A stretch of DNA of 64,000 bases, taken from positions 558,001-622,000 of the forward strand of contig NZ_NSDJ01000002.1 of assembly GCF_003610915.1 (NCBI RefSeq), written 5' to 3'. The stretch is from Rahnella variigena (lineage in GTDB: Bacteria; Pseudomonadota; Gammaproteobacteria; Enterobacterales; Enterobacteriaceae). Positions 9,230 through 17,627 of this stretch are shown piece by piece. The stretch's first letter is position 1. The number at the start of each line of letters is the position of its first letter. The position numbers and the translations under genes are program-made. The notes under the pieces were generated by a model that was given only the letters and a program-made list of their open reading frames with translations, was not told the DNA's origin and did not search any database.

Positions 9230-9763
9230 ATGATTGAAGAAGTCGTGTTGCTGGATGGACAACATCAGCCATCGGGAACCATGGACAAAGCGCTGGTGCA
9301 TTCCGGACATACTCCGCTGCATCTGGCGTTTTCCTGTTACATCCGCAATGACCGTGGCGAGATTTTGCTGACGCGCCGTGCGCTAGGCAAAGTCGCGTGG
9401 CCGGGAGTCTGGACGAATTCGGTGTGCGGGCATCCGTTGCCCGGCGAGTCCCTGCAGGCGGCGGTTCTGCGCCGTTGTCAGTATGAAATCGGATTATCCG
9501 TGGAAAACATCGCCTCGCTGGTGGATGAATTTCAGTATTGCGCCACCGATGCTTCCGGCATTGTCGAAAATGAATTCTGCCCGATTTTTACCGCTTTCAC
9601 CGGCCAGACACCGGCACCGCGCGAGTCTGAAGTGATGGATTATCAGTGGGTGAAACCGGAAGATTTGCTGAGCAGCGTGCGCACGACGCCGTGGGCCTTC
9701 AGCCCGTGGATGGTGTTACAACTGGGTCAGATCACTGAGAAAAACCTCAGTCTGCTGGGGTGA
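9230..9763 (+). CDS. idi: Isopentenyl-diphosphate delta-isomerase, type I (Nudix fold)
   Basis: Interconverts isopentenyl and dimethylallyl diphosphate in isoprenoid synthesis. 177 residues, close to the 182 of E. coli Idi. Seen: TRRALGKVAWPGVWTNSVCGHP with the catalytic Cys (about residue 66), a Nudix-like helix, and ENEFCPIF with the second catalytic residue Glu. It follows the MarR gene by 25 bases and could be co-transcribed with it. No carotenoid genes are nearby. Its last 48 bases overlap the end of the convergent gene at 9716-10252. Confidence 0.95.
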   Translation: MIEEVVLLDGQHQPSGTMDKALVHSGHTPLHLAFSCYIRNDRGEILLTRRALGKVAWPGVWTNSVCGHPLPGESLQAAVLRRCQYEIGLSVENIASLVDEFQYCATDASGIVENEFCPIFTAFTGQTPAPRESEVMDYQWVKPEDLLSSVRTTPWAFSPWMVLQLGQITEKNLSLLG

Positions 9764-10252
9764 GCGTAAACGCACGAAGCGAACATGCTGCCATGCGGGG
9801 TCACGAATTAACGCCTCATACTGGCGGCGGTTTTTCCTGTAAGTTTTCAGCGTCCACAGAATTATCGACTCCCGGCTGAAAAAGCTTTTGCGAAACGTCT
9901 CGTAGTTTCCCGTTCCCGCCCAGATTTCCTGCCCGCCCCACGCACGCGTAGCCGCCCGTTTCACTGCCTGAAACAACGTGCGCCCGAACGAATAATCCAC
10001 CCAAACGATCAGATCAATATTGCGCCATTTAACCGGTTGCGAGCGTTTGTAATTTCCATCGATCACCCAGCTATCGCTGGCTGCCATTTTTTCTTCAAGG
10101 CGGGCAAAGAATTGTTCGTCAGGCGTACCCTGCCAGTCAGCCCGCCAGAACAACGCATCCAGTTCAATATAGGGAATATTCAGTTTCTGAGAAATGCCGC
10201 GTGCCAGCGTTGATTTGCCACTGCCGCTGGTGCCTATGACGTTAACTTTCAC
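9716..10252 (-). CDS. P-loop kinase-like protein (FlaR/topology-modulation family)
   Basis: 178-residue small nucleotide-binding protein. Seen: the Walker A loop GTSGSGKST at residues 7-15, then LDALFWRADW and the WVIDGNY segment typical of the family annotated as DNA topology modulation protein FlaR-related or adenylate kinase-like. The start is a GTG at 10252 with CAGGAG 8 bases upstream; the open frame continues 71 codons further but has no start support. No substrate is known. Its 3' end lies antisense to the last 16 codons of idi. Confidence 0.8.
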   Translation of the reverse strand: MKVNVIGTSGSGKSTLARGISQKLNIPYIELDALFWRADWQGTPDEQFFARLEEKMAASDSWVIDGNYKRSQPVKWRNIDLIVWVDYSFGRTLFQAVKRAATRAWGGQEIWAGTGNYETFRKSFFSRESIILWTLKTYRKNRRQYEALIRDPAWQHVRFVRLRSPQQTEVFLSDLTQL

Positions 10253-10501
10253 CGCAAGACTCCTGATCTGCTGTTGCAGAATTCGCCGGATGGCGAAAAA
10301 AAGGGCAGTTATTCTGCCGCACAGGCGGACTGTTGTACAGACGCAATAGACAACCGCAGAAGTCACCTTATTTACCATTACATATGAAACTAACGCGTCC
10401 TGTGAATGTAACCGCTTTAAATGAAATTGAGCATTTCGTGCTTTTTTAAACATTGCTAGCAACACTATTTAAGATTTTTCGCATCCATACCTGTACAAAA
10501 T

Positions 10502-10620
10502 TGCAATCATTGTATAACTTTCTTGTACCCCTGCTTCATCATTAGTCCGTCTTTTACGGGCAGTTTCAGCCTGGCCTTTGGAAGAAAAAATTGGATTTCC
10601 CTTCTTCCAAAGGTTTTTTT
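10502..10620 (+). ncRNA. Candidate small RNA ending in a strong terminator
   Basis: No gene precedes the strong plus-strand terminator at 10575-10620. A TATAAC -10-like box at 10512-10517 with weak upstream support would give a transcript of roughly 100 nucleotides. No match to a small RNA I recognise. The ends are guesses; an alternative is an attenuator in a long leader of the YmgB/AriR-like gene at 10769. Confidence 0.3.
10575..10620 (+). terminator. Rho-independent terminator, plus strand
   Basis: A perfect 12-bp stem (CCTTTGGAAGAA 10575-10586 with TTCTTCCAAAGG 10602-10613) is followed by seven T residues. There is no plus-strand gene between idi (ends 9763) and this point. Confidence 0.85.
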
Positions 10621-10768
10621 CATGGCTGATTTTATTTTTGTACAAAATAATCACGGGATGAACAGGGAAGGCAATTGTGAAGAAACGCTTCACAATATTC
10701 TCTTTTCTGACTGGCAATAGGCACTTTTCCGGCGATGATAATTCGCAGAAAAGTTTGAGGAGGTCTAC

Positions 10769-11026
10769 ATGCAACTCGAAGCAGAACAAACAGTTACAGA
10801 AATCAGTGATTATTTCAAAACCCGTGAAACGCCAACATTAAGCGAAGTCGAGATCCTCGGCACCATCGTTTCAGGGCTGTTAAACAACGGCTATCCGGTA
10901 AGCAATAAAGCGATTATTGAAGGGCTGCTGCGCCAGCTGGAGCAGGAGTCTAACGTCAGCAACCAGCAGGGTTGCCGTAATTTGCTGGAGCTGGTTTTGC
11001 TCTCCACGCAAGATGACATAATTTAA
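10769..11026 (+). CDS. YmgB/AriR-family biofilm and acid-resistance regulator
   Basis: 85-residue all-alpha small protein. Seen: ISDYF near the start, LSEVEILGTIVSGLLNNG and VSNKAIIEGLLRQLE, matching the pattern of E. coli YmgB (AriR) and its relatives, which act in biofilm formation and acid response. GAGGAGG stands 6 bases before the ATG. Single gene. The 500 bases upstream contain a separate transcription unit or attenuator (10502-10620). Regulation is not visible in the sequence. Confidence 0.75.
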   Translation: MQLEAEQTVTEISDYFKTRETPTLSEVEILGTIVSGLLNNGYPVSNKAIIEGLLRQLEQESNVSNQQGCRNLLELVLLSTQDDII

Positions 11027-11031
11027 CAAAT

Positions 11032-11070
11032 ACACCGGCCTGTTAAGTAACAGTGCTAGCAGGCCGGTGT
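11032..11070. terminator. Bidirectional terminator between the AriR-like gene and qorB
   Basis: Perfect 11-bp inverted repeat (ACACCGGCCTG and CAGGCCGGTGT) between the convergent ends of the genes at 10769-11026 and 11097-11954. The plus side is followed by a weak T-rich stretch. Confidence 0.75.
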
Positions 11071-11096
11071 TCACTTCTTTCTGAAGCTTTAGCGTA

Positions 11097-11954
11097 TTAC
11101 AGCGATTTCAGTGTCGCAGCGATCACGTCTTTCACCGGCGTCGTTGGACGACCAATCAGTTTGCTCAATGTATGAGAATCATCAAACAGACCGCCCTTCT
11201 CTGCGCCCGCGTCAGAATCTGCCAGCATATTCGCCAGACCTTCGGGTAAACCGGCGCCCAGTAACGCTTTAGCAAATTCTGCTTCCGGCAGATTCACGTA
11301 ATCCACTTTTTTGCCGGACTGATGTGCGATTTCCGCCGAGAATTCAGCCAGCGTGTAGGATTCATCGCCCGCCAGTTCGTAGATTTTCCCGCCCTGATCC
11401 CCGAGCACCAGAACGGCAGCCGCCGCTTCGGCATAATCCTGACGGGCAGCAGAAGAAATCCGCCCCTCTCCGACAGAACCTATAAAGGCGTTATGCGCCA
11501 AAGCCGGTGCAATGCTCGCGGCATAGTTTTCCGTATACCAGCCGTTACGCAGCAGGACAAAAGGAATGCCGGATTCACTTAACGCTTTTTCGGTCGCGCG
11601 GTGTTCCACGCCCAGACCGAGCGGAGATTTATCCGCGTGCAGCAGGCTGGTATAAGCCAGAAGTTTCACGCCCGCACGTTTCGCCGCCGCGATCACCGCG
11701 TTGTGCTGCGCTTCGCGCTGACCGACTTCGCTTGAGGAAATCAGCAGCAATTTCTCTGCGCCTTTAAACGCTGAATCCAGCGTCTCCGGCTTGCTGTAAT
11801 CCGCCTGGCGAACCTGAACGCCTAAATCTGCCAGATCTTTGGCTTTTTCAGGGCTGCGCACTGCGGCAATAATCTGATTAGCGGGCACTTTTTTCAGAAG
11901 CGCGGCAATAACAAGGCGGCCTAACTGGCCGGTAGCACCGGTAACTGCGATCAT
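11097..11954 (-). CDS. qorB: NAD(P)H:quinone oxidoreductase QorB
   Basis: 285-residue atypical SDR of the NmrA-like group that reduces quinones with NADPH, as E. coli QorB (YtfG). Seen: the glycine-rich cofactor loop GATGQLG at residues 6-12, the segments LLLISSSEVGQR and LLAYTSLLHADKSPLGL, and the C-terminal KGGLFDDS, all very close to E. coli QorB. The ATG at 11954 has AGGAG 8 bases upstream. Divergent from ytfH, the same neighbourhood as in E. coli. Confidence 0.95.
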   Translation of the reverse strand: MIAVTGATGQLGRLVIAALLKKVPANQIIAAVRSPEKAKDLADLGVQVRQADYSKPETLDSAFKGAEKLLLISSSEVGQREAQHNAVIAAAKRAGVKLLAYTSLLHADKSPLGLGVEHRATEKALSESGIPFVLLRNGWYTENYAASIAPALAHNAFIGSVGEGRISSAARQDYAEAAAAVLVLGDQGGKIYELAGDESYTLAEFSAEIAHQSGKKVDYVNLPEAEFAKALLGAGLPEGLANMLADSDAGAEKGGLFDDSHTLSKLIGRPTTPVKDVIAATLKSL

Positions 11955-12051
11955 ATTTATTCTCCTGAAGGGTTCGACACACTGTTCATATTGTGGGTTT
12001 ATGTTCTGCAAGACGCGAAATTCGTCGCCGTGAAGACATCCTATGCGATAC

Positions 12052-12068
12052 ACTTACTTTTCGTAAGT
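12052..12068. promoter_or_regulatory. Candidate HxlR (YtfH) operator between qorB and ytfH
   Basis: Inverted repeat ACTTAC-N5-GTAAGT between the two divergent starts, 18 bases before the ytfH start, with a further GGTAAGT at 12080-12086. HxlR-type regulators such as QorR of Corynebacterium bind the shared promoter region of their quinone reductase gene; the site here is inferred. Confidence 0.5.
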
Positions 12069-12086
12069 ACGCACCAAAAGGTAAGT

Positions 12087-12503
12087 ATGAAAATAATTCC
12101 ATCAGACCCGGCTGAGGCACGCCTGCCGCTGTCAGAACAAATCCGTCAGGGGAAAGTCCTCGATCCGAATTGTCCATCACGCGAAATTCTGCGCCACGTC
12201 ACCAGCCGCTGGGGCTTGCTGATCCTTATCGCCCTGTGCGACGAAACGCTGCGCTTTAGTGAACTGCGCCGCAAAGTCGGGGGCATTAGCGAAAAGATGC
12301 TGGCGCAAACGCTGCAGGCGTTAGAAGAAGATGGCTTTGTTGACCGGCATTCGTTTCCGGTGGTGCCGCCGCACGTTGAGTATAGTCTCTCGCCTCTCGG
12401 ACTTGAGATGAAAGACCAGGTTGCCGGGCTGGCCGACTGGCTGGAATTCAATCTGCACCGCATTCTCAGGCAGCGCGAACTGCGTGTGGTCGGGGAAGAA
12501 TAA
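12087..12503 (+). CDS. ytfH: HxlR-family transcriptional regulator YtfH
   Basis: 138-residue winged-helix regulator. Seen: CPSREILRHVTSRWGLLIL (with the Cys near residue 30 that is conserved in redox-sensing HxlR proteins), LRRKVGGISEKMLAQTLQALEEDGFV as the recognition region and VPPHVEYSLSPLG as the wing, nearly as in E. coli YtfH. The ATG at 12087 follows AAGG by 6 bases. Divergent from qorB, so it likely controls that gene in response to quinone or oxidative stress. Confidence 0.9.
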   Translation: MKIIPSDPAEARLPLSEQIRQGKVLDPNCPSREILRHVTSRWGLLILIALCDETLRFSELRRKVGGISEKMLAQTLQALEEDGFVDRHSFPVVPPHVEYSLSPLGLEMKDQVAGLADWLEFNLHRILRQRELRVVGEE

Positions 12504-12621
12504 CCCTCAAAAAATCTTAACAAGAACGCAAAAATTCTCACCTATCATTGTTTCAACCCGCCGACTAACATCATTTCATTGATTCGATAAATGCTTTTAT
12601 TTAAATCAGCTGAGGTGATGT

Positions 12622-13182
12622 ATGTCCCAGTCCCACAAGCAACACGTTACGCTCGTCATTACGCACAAAATTGCCCCCGCCAGCGAGGCGCAATACGAAG
12701 CCTGGCTGAACAAAATCATGCCGCAGGCGAGCACGTTCCCGGGACATCTGGGCGTCAACGTCATCCGTCCAAGCCGCAGCGGGGATCCGTACACCATTCT
12801 GGTGCGCTTCGACACGCTGGAAAATCTCAACGCCTGGCACAACTCTGAACTGCGTAAACAACTGGTGGCAGAAGTAAGCCCGCTGCTGTTGCAGGACGAC
12901 AGCACCGAAGTGCGTCCCGGCGCGGAATTCTGGTTTACCCCGCCGAGTGCGACAGTTCGTCCCCCTGCCCGCTGGAAACAATATCTGCTGACTTTGCTGG
13001 TGATTTACCCTTCAACCCACATTGTGCCCTGGTTTTGGGTGCAATTTTTGCCACAGCTGAAAGGCACGGAAGGCGGTCATTTGCTCAATGACGCCTCCGT
13101 GGTTGCGCTGGTGGTTTTCCTCTGGATGCCAGTGATTACCCGAGTTTTCCATTCATGGCTGACGCGCACTTCCGCGCAATGA
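12622..13182 (+). CDS. Antibiotic biosynthesis monooxygenase (ABM) domain protein with membrane anchor
   Basis: 186 residues. Seen: an ABM-type ferredoxin-like domain in the first 110 residues (THKIAPASEAQYEAWLNKI, then FPGHLGVNVIRPS and YTILVRFDTLENLNAWHNS), followed by two hydrophobic helices at about 120-140 and 158-175. ABM domains bind or oxidise small aromatic molecules, but many have no known reaction. AGGTGATG stands before the ATG. The next gene begins 14 bases after the stop, so the two form an operon, which suggests a common small-molecule substrate. Confidence 0.8.
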   Translation: MSQSHKQHVTLVITHKIAPASEAQYEAWLNKIMPQASTFPGHLGVNVIRPSRSGDPYTILVRFDTLENLNAWHNSELRKQLVAEVSPLLLQDDSTEVRPGAEFWFTPPSATVRPPARWKQYLLTLLVIYPSTHIVPWFWVQFLPQLKGTEGGHLLNDASVVALVVFLWMPVITRVFHSWLTRTSAQ

Positions 13183-13196
13183 CAGGAGCTTTTCCA

Positions 13197-15068
13197 ATGA
13201 CAAGTTTTGCTTCCCTGATCCTGATTAATGGCAAATTTCATACCGTTGACCGGGAGAAACCCCTGGCGAACGCCGTGGCGATTAAAGACGGCAAATTTCT
13301 TGCTGTCGGCACTGAAAATGAAGTGATGCAGTTCGCGGATGCGTCTACTCAGGTGGTGGATCTGCACGGTCACACGGCGATCCCCGGTCTGAACGATTCC
13401 CACCTGCATCTCATCCGTGGCGGGTTGAACTACAATCTGGAACTGCGCTGGGAAGGCGTGCCTTCTCTGGCCGATGCGCTGCGGATGCTGAAAGAACAGG
13501 CACTGCGCACGCCCTCACCGCAATGGGTACGCGTGGTCGGTGGCTGGACGGAATTTCAGTTCGCCGAACGCCGGATGCCGACGCTGGAAGAGATCAATCA
13601 GGCCGCGCCCGACACGCCGGTATTTATCCTGCATTTATACGACCGTGCCCTGCTCAACCGCGCCGCGCTGAAGGTCGTCGGTTACACCAAAGACACGCCA
13701 AATCCGCCGGGCGGAGAAATTCAGCGCGACAGCAACGGCAATCCGACCGGTATGTTAATCGCCAAACCGAATGCGATGATCCTCTATTCGACGCTGGCTA
13801 AGGGACCGAAACTGCCGCTGGAACAGCAGGTCAATTCCACCCGCCAGTTTATGCGCGAACTGAACCGTCTCGGCCTGACCAGCGCGATTGATGCGGGTGG
13901 CGGCTTCCAGAATTATCCTGAGGATTATCAGATCATTGATGAGCTTCACCAGAAAAATCAGCTGACCGTGCGTATCGCTTACAACCTGTTTACCCAGCGG
14001 CCGCAGCATGAACTGGAAGATTTTGAGCTGTGGACCGATATGCTGAAACCGGGACAAGGCACAGATTTTTATCGTCACAACGGCGCGGGCGAGATGCTGG
14101 TGTTTTCCGCCGCCGACTTTGAAGACTTCCTGCAACCGCGTCCGGATTTACCGCCGGGTACCGAAGTTGAGCTGGAACGCGTGGTGCGTCATCTGGTGGA
14201 ACACCGCTGGCCGTTCCGTCTGCACGCCACTTACGATGAGTCGATCAGCCGTATGCTCGATGTCTTCGAGAAGGTGAATAAAGACATTCCGTTCAATGGA
14301 TTGCACTGGTTCTTTGACCATGCGGAAACCATCACTGAGCGCAATATCGAACGCGTGAAAGCGCTGGGCGGTGGCATTGCCGTTCAGCATCGCATGGCGT
14401 TTCAGGGGGAATATTTCGCTGACCGTTACGGCATCGAAGCCACTAAACATACGCCGCCGGTGGCGAAAATGCTTTCCGCCGGTTTACCGGTCGGGCTGGG
14501 CACCGACGCCACGCGCGTTGCCAGTTACAACCCGTGGACAGCACTGTACTGGCTGGTTTCCGGCCGCACCGTTGGCGGCATGGCGATGTACGACGACGAT
14601 GCGCGCATCGACCGCGAAACCGCGCTGATGCTGTGGACGCAGGGCAGCTCATGGTTCTCCAGCGAACAGGGCAAAAAGGGGCAGATCAAAGCCGGACAGC
14701 TGGCGGATCTGGCGGTGCTTTCAGAGGATTTCTTCAGTGTGCAGGAAGAACGCATCAAGGGCATTGAATCGGTGATGACCGTCGTGGACGGCAAAGTGGT
14801 GTACGCGGCAGGCAGTTTCTCACCGCTCGCCCCGCCAGCAATCCCGGTCTTACCGGACTGGTCGCCGGTCACCAAAGTGCCTGGCCATTACCGCTCTGCC
14901 CCGCCAGAAGGTGCCGCGCGCGTCGGGCTGGTTCGTCAGGCACATCAGTGCGCCGGTCCGTGTGGCGTGCATAAACATAGCCATGACATCGCCCGCGGAT
15001 CGGATGTCCCGGTGTCCAACGACAACGCCTTCTGGGGCGCGCTGGGATGTTCGTGTTTCTCGTTCTGA
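13197..15068 (+). CDS. YtcJ-type metal-dependent amidohydrolase with a Cys/His-rich tail
   Basis: 623-residue amidohydrolase of the YtcJ group. Seen: N-terminal beta-sandwich with LILINGKFHTVD, the metal-binding segment GLNDSHLHLIRGG (about 70-82), later histidines RLHATYDES and HWFFDHAE, and GLGTDATRVASYNP near the end of the barrel. The start at 13197 follows AGGAGC; an upstream frame start at 13155 overlaps the previous gene. Odd: after the amidohydrolase domain a tail of about 45 residues contains CAGPCG, HKHSHD and CSC, which look able to hold a metal. Substrate unknown. Confidence 0.85.
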   Translation: MTSFASLILINGKFHTVDREKPLANAVAIKDGKFLAVGTENEVMQFADASTQVVDLHGHTAIPGLNDSHLHLIRGGLNYNLELRWEGVPSLADALRMLKEQALRTPSPQWVRVVGGWTEFQFAERRMPTLEEINQAAPDTPVFILHLYDRALLNRAALKVVGYTKDTPNPPGGEIQRDSNGNPTGMLIAKPNAMILYSTLAKGPKLPLEQQVNSTRQFMRELNRLGLTSAIDAGGGFQNYPEDYQIIDELHQKNQLTVRIAYNLFTQRPQHELEDFELWTDMLKPGQGTDFYRHNGAGEMLVFSAADFEDFLQPRPDLPPGTEVELERVVRHLVEHRWPFRLHATYDESISRMLDVFEKVNKDIPFNGLHWFFDHAETITERNIERVKALGGGIAVQHRMAFQGEYFADRYGIEATKHTPPVAKMLSAGLPVGLGTDATRVASYNPWTALYWLVSGRTVGGMAMYDDDARIDRETALMLWTQGSSWFSSEQGKKGQIKAGQLADLAVLSEDFFSVQEERIKGIESVMTVVDGKVVYAAGSFSPLAPPAIPVLPDWSPVTKVPGHYRSAPPEGAARVGLVRQAHQCAGPCGVHKHSHDIARGSDVPVSNDNAFWGALGCSCFSF

Positions 15069-15093
15069 TCATGCGTGACTGAGTGACAAAAAT

Positions 15094-15120
15094 CAGCGCC
15101 CGATATGACGTCGGGCGCTG
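15094..15120 (+). terminator. Hairpin after the amidohydrolase gene
   Basis: Perfect 10-bp stem (CAGCGCCCGA with TCGGGCGCTG, loop of 7) 25 bases after the stop. No U-run follows, so it may act as a transcript-stabilising hairpin or a weak terminator. Confidence 0.5.
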
Positions 15121-15344
15121 TAACTGCGCTTCAGTAACACTGCACATAATATTGATAATGCCATTCAATAACCAATCAGGCTCTGTTGAGTTTTGCTCAC
15201 GAAACGGCGTTATTTCTTTCCAAAGATCCTGCCCAATTAACACCCCGGAGAAAGTCTTCTCAATTGTGTGTATATATACGTTCTGTTTAATATTAACCTG
15301 ATAGTATCCGCTTGCATTTAATAATAAATCTAAAGAGGACGTGT

Positions 15345-15389
15345 ATGTTAAACGATGAACCCCCGTCGGGTATTCCGACCAACACCTGA
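15345..15389 (+). CDS. Candidate 14-residue leader peptide (MLNDEPPSGIPTNT)
   Basis: A short frame with a strong ribosome site (GAGGA, 5 bases upstream) in the long region before the ABC transporter. The peptide is acidic and proline-rich near its start, and its stop codon lies inside the left arm of a perfect 10-bp stem at 15386-15428. This is the arrangement of translation-dependent leaders such as mgtL of mgtA, but there is no proof that it is translated. Confidence 0.45.
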   Translation: MLNDEPPSGIPTNT

Positions 15390-15428
15390 TTATCCCCGGC
15401 ACCTGTCAGTGTCTGTAAGGATAATCAG
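15386..15428 (+). promoter_or_regulatory. Leader hairpin overlapping the leader-peptide stop
   Basis: CTGATTATCC (15386-15395) pairs perfectly with GGATAATCAG (15419-15428). The TGA of the 14-residue frame (15387-15389) is in the left arm, so a ribosome finishing the peptide would open the stem. No long U-run follows. Confidence 0.5.
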
Positions 15429-15496
15429 AACCACAAGCCCGATAAATTAAGGGCGAAGATTATCTTTATTTCGATGCTGTTATATCGAGGTGCTCT

Positions 15497-15700
15497 ATGC
15501 TGTTACAAAAATTTGTTTTTCCATTGATGTTGAAGACTACACATTCTTCATCTTTCAGCGATACGCTTGCCAATAAAAGCATTACGGCCCCAACTGCCAG
15601 GGCGCCGCGGTCCTTTCCTTTCGTTCAGACCCTGAAGCAATACTTCTCAACACATTACCAGCGTGCGATTAAATCGCAAATAGACAGTCTTCTCCCCTGA
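15497..15700 (+). CDS. Hypothetical 67-residue protein in the ABC transporter leader region
   Basis: Not recognised. Seen: GAGG 6 bases before the ATG, a short hydrophobic start (LLQKFVFPLML), then a basic, serine- and threonine-rich stretch; overall positively charged, no clear membrane helix. It sits between the 14-residue leader and the permease gene (173 bases before it), transcribed the same way. It may be a real small protein or a second leader frame whose translation matters more than its product. Confidence 0.4.
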   Translation: MLLQKFVFPLMLKTTHSSSFSDTLANKSITAPTARAPRSFPFVQTLKQYFSTHYQRAIKSQIDSLLP

Positions 15701-15873
15701 CAGGGCGAGGTTCGTTACGGTATCGACGTCTTACACTGTTACCGTGATGAACATTATTCTAAATTGAATACGGCGTATAAATAACTCCATTTATCCGGAG
15801 GGATTAATTACGCCCTATTCTCTCTGCTTATCGGTTTTAATCGATATAAAAATTCCCACTGAGAATTAACGTT

Positions 15874-17592
15874 ATGCAGAAGAACACCCCAGTGATGAGC
15901 CGGAATAAATTCGGCCTGAATGATCTGATTATCATCTCAATATTGTGTCTGTTAGCAGGATTACTGATTTATGGCTGGCAAGGTATGCACACGCCTTTTG
16001 ACGGGAGCACGCTGCCGCCAGTCACACAAGACTATAAAGACTTACCTTATTACGCATTACGTACCACTATGCGCCTGCTGTTTGGGTTAGCGTTCTCACT
16101 CATTTTCACCATCGTATTTGGTGTGCTGGCAGCAAAATATGCTGCGATGCGTCGCATTATTTTGCCCTTTGTGAACTTTATGGAGTCCGTTCCTCTCCTG
16201 GGATTCCTGACCTTTACCACTGCTTTCTTCCTGGGGCTGTATCCGCACAGTGTTATGGGGCTTGAGGGGCTCGCCATCTTTGCCGTATTTACCGGGCAGG
16301 CGTGGAATATGATGCTGACGATGTATCAGACTTTACGCGTGGTGCCGAACGAACTCACCGAAGTCTCCTGCGCGTTTCAATGCAATCCGTGGCAACGATT
16401 CTGGCGGCTGGGATTTCTCTACTCTTTCCCCGGTTTGCTGTGGAATACCATGGTGTCTCAGTCGGCGGCATGGTTTGCGCTGATTGCCTCCGAGATGCTG
16501 ACTATCGGCAACAATAACGTCAATCTGCCCGGTATCGGATCGTTTCTGGGTCAGGCCATTGATGCCGGAAGCATCCACGGTGTGCTCTGGGGCGTGCTGG
16601 CTCTCGTCATCACCATCGTGCTGTTTGACCAGTTACTTTTCCGCCCGTTAGTGCGCTTTGCCAGCCAGTTTAAATATGAAGATACCTCTTATGCTGAACG
16701 GCCAACCTCCTGGTTTTACAGCTGTTTGCAGCGGTCATTCACCGGGCAGCTGCTGGGAAAACTGGGCAGCCGCTTCTGCCAGTTCTGGCTGTTCACATTG
16801 CCTAAGGCGTGGTACCTGCTGGGGCTGAGTCGTCTGTTTAATTTCCTCGGATTACTCAACTGGCTATGGGCGAGTTTGTGGTATCTGGCGATTGCCGTCG
16901 CCTGCTTGTACTACGGCAATATTTTATGGGGTTATCTGCCCTTCCAGTATCTGTCAAAGCTTCCTGAATGGATGGGACTGACGGCGGCGCGGGTAATCAT
17001 CGCCATGCTGCTAAGCATTGTTATCTTTACGCCGCTGGGCGTATGGATCGGCCTGCGTCCGCGACTGGTGCGTATTTTCCAGCCCGTGATTCAGATCATG
17101 GCAGCCATTCCGTCTAACGTTTTCTATCCGATTGTCACCGTCATTTTGATCACCTGGCATCAAAGTCTGAATGCCTGGACAATCCCGATGATCATGCTGG
17201 GTACGCAGTGGTACGTGTTGTTTAACGTGATTGCCGGGGCGTCTGTTATCCCTAGTCAGATGGTGGATGTGAGCCGTGTCTTTGGCGTGAAAGGCTGGAT
17301 GTGGTGGAGCAAGTATATTTTGCCCGCCATTTTCCCCTACATCGTGACAGGCATTATTTCTGCCGCCGGCGGAGCCTGGAACGCTGCCATTGCTGCCGAA
17401 GTACTGAACTGGGGCGACGTCACTCTCAAAACCAACGGACTGGGCGCATTCATTTCCACCACCACCGAGGCCGGGCAAAACCCTGAGGCTGCACTGGGCT
17501 GCATTGCCATGTGCTTTATGGTTGCCCTTTGCGTGATATTCATCTGGCAGCCACTTTATCGTTTTGCAGAAACCCGGTTTAAATTTGACTAA
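15874..17592 (+). CDS. ABC transporter permease, two fused NitT/TauT-type permease domains
   Basis: 572-residue inner-membrane protein. Seen: two copies of the binding-protein-dependent permease domain, one at about 60-270 with the coupling segment EVSCAFQCNPWQRFWRLGF, the other at about 370-560 with DVSRVFGVKGWMWWSKYILP, joined by extra hydrophobic helices. This family imports nitrate, sulfonates or taurine when a periplasmic binding protein is present; none is encoded here. The start is either 15874 or the ATG 8 codons later. It is followed after 35 bases by its ATPase. Substrate and direction of transport unknown. Confidence 0.85.
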   Translation: MQKNTPVMSRNKFGLNDLIIISILCLLAGLLIYGWQGMHTPFDGSTLPPVTQDYKDLPYYALRTTMRLLFGLAFSLIFTIVFGVLAAKYAAMRRIILPFVNFMESVPLLGFLTFTTAFFLGLYPHSVMGLEGLAIFAVFTGQAWNMMLTMYQTLRVVPNELTEVSCAFQCNPWQRFWRLGFLYSFPGLLWNTMVSQSAAWFALIASEMLTIGNNNVNLPGIGSFLGQAIDAGSIHGVLWGVLALVITIVLFDQLLFRPLVRFASQFKYEDTSYAERPTSWFYSCLQRSFTGQLLGKLGSRFCQFWLFTLPKAWYLLGLSRLFNFLGLLNWLWASLWYLAIAVACLYYGNILWGYLPFQYLSKLPEWMGLTAARVIIAMLLSIVIFTPLGVWIGLRPRLVRIFQPVIQIMAAIPSNVFYPIVTVILITWHQSLNAWTIPMIMLGTQWYVLFNVIAGASVIPSQMVDVSRVFGVKGWMWWSKYILPAIFPYIVTGIISAAGGAWNAAIAAEVLNWGDVTLKTNGLGAFISTTTEAGQNPEAALGCIAMCFMVALCVIFIWQPLYRFAETRFKFD

Positions 17593-17627
17593 CTCGCTTA
17601 TAAATAAAGTTAAAAAGAGATAATGAC

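Noticed and set aside
10469..10789. 106-residue minus-strand frame between the P-loop and AriR-like genes
   Set aside because: No ribosome site, covers a strong terminator and overlaps the AriR-like start.
15300..15500. Known riboswitch (Mg, Mn or guanidine class) before the ABC transporter
   Set aside because: None of the conserved elements of those classes that I know could be found.
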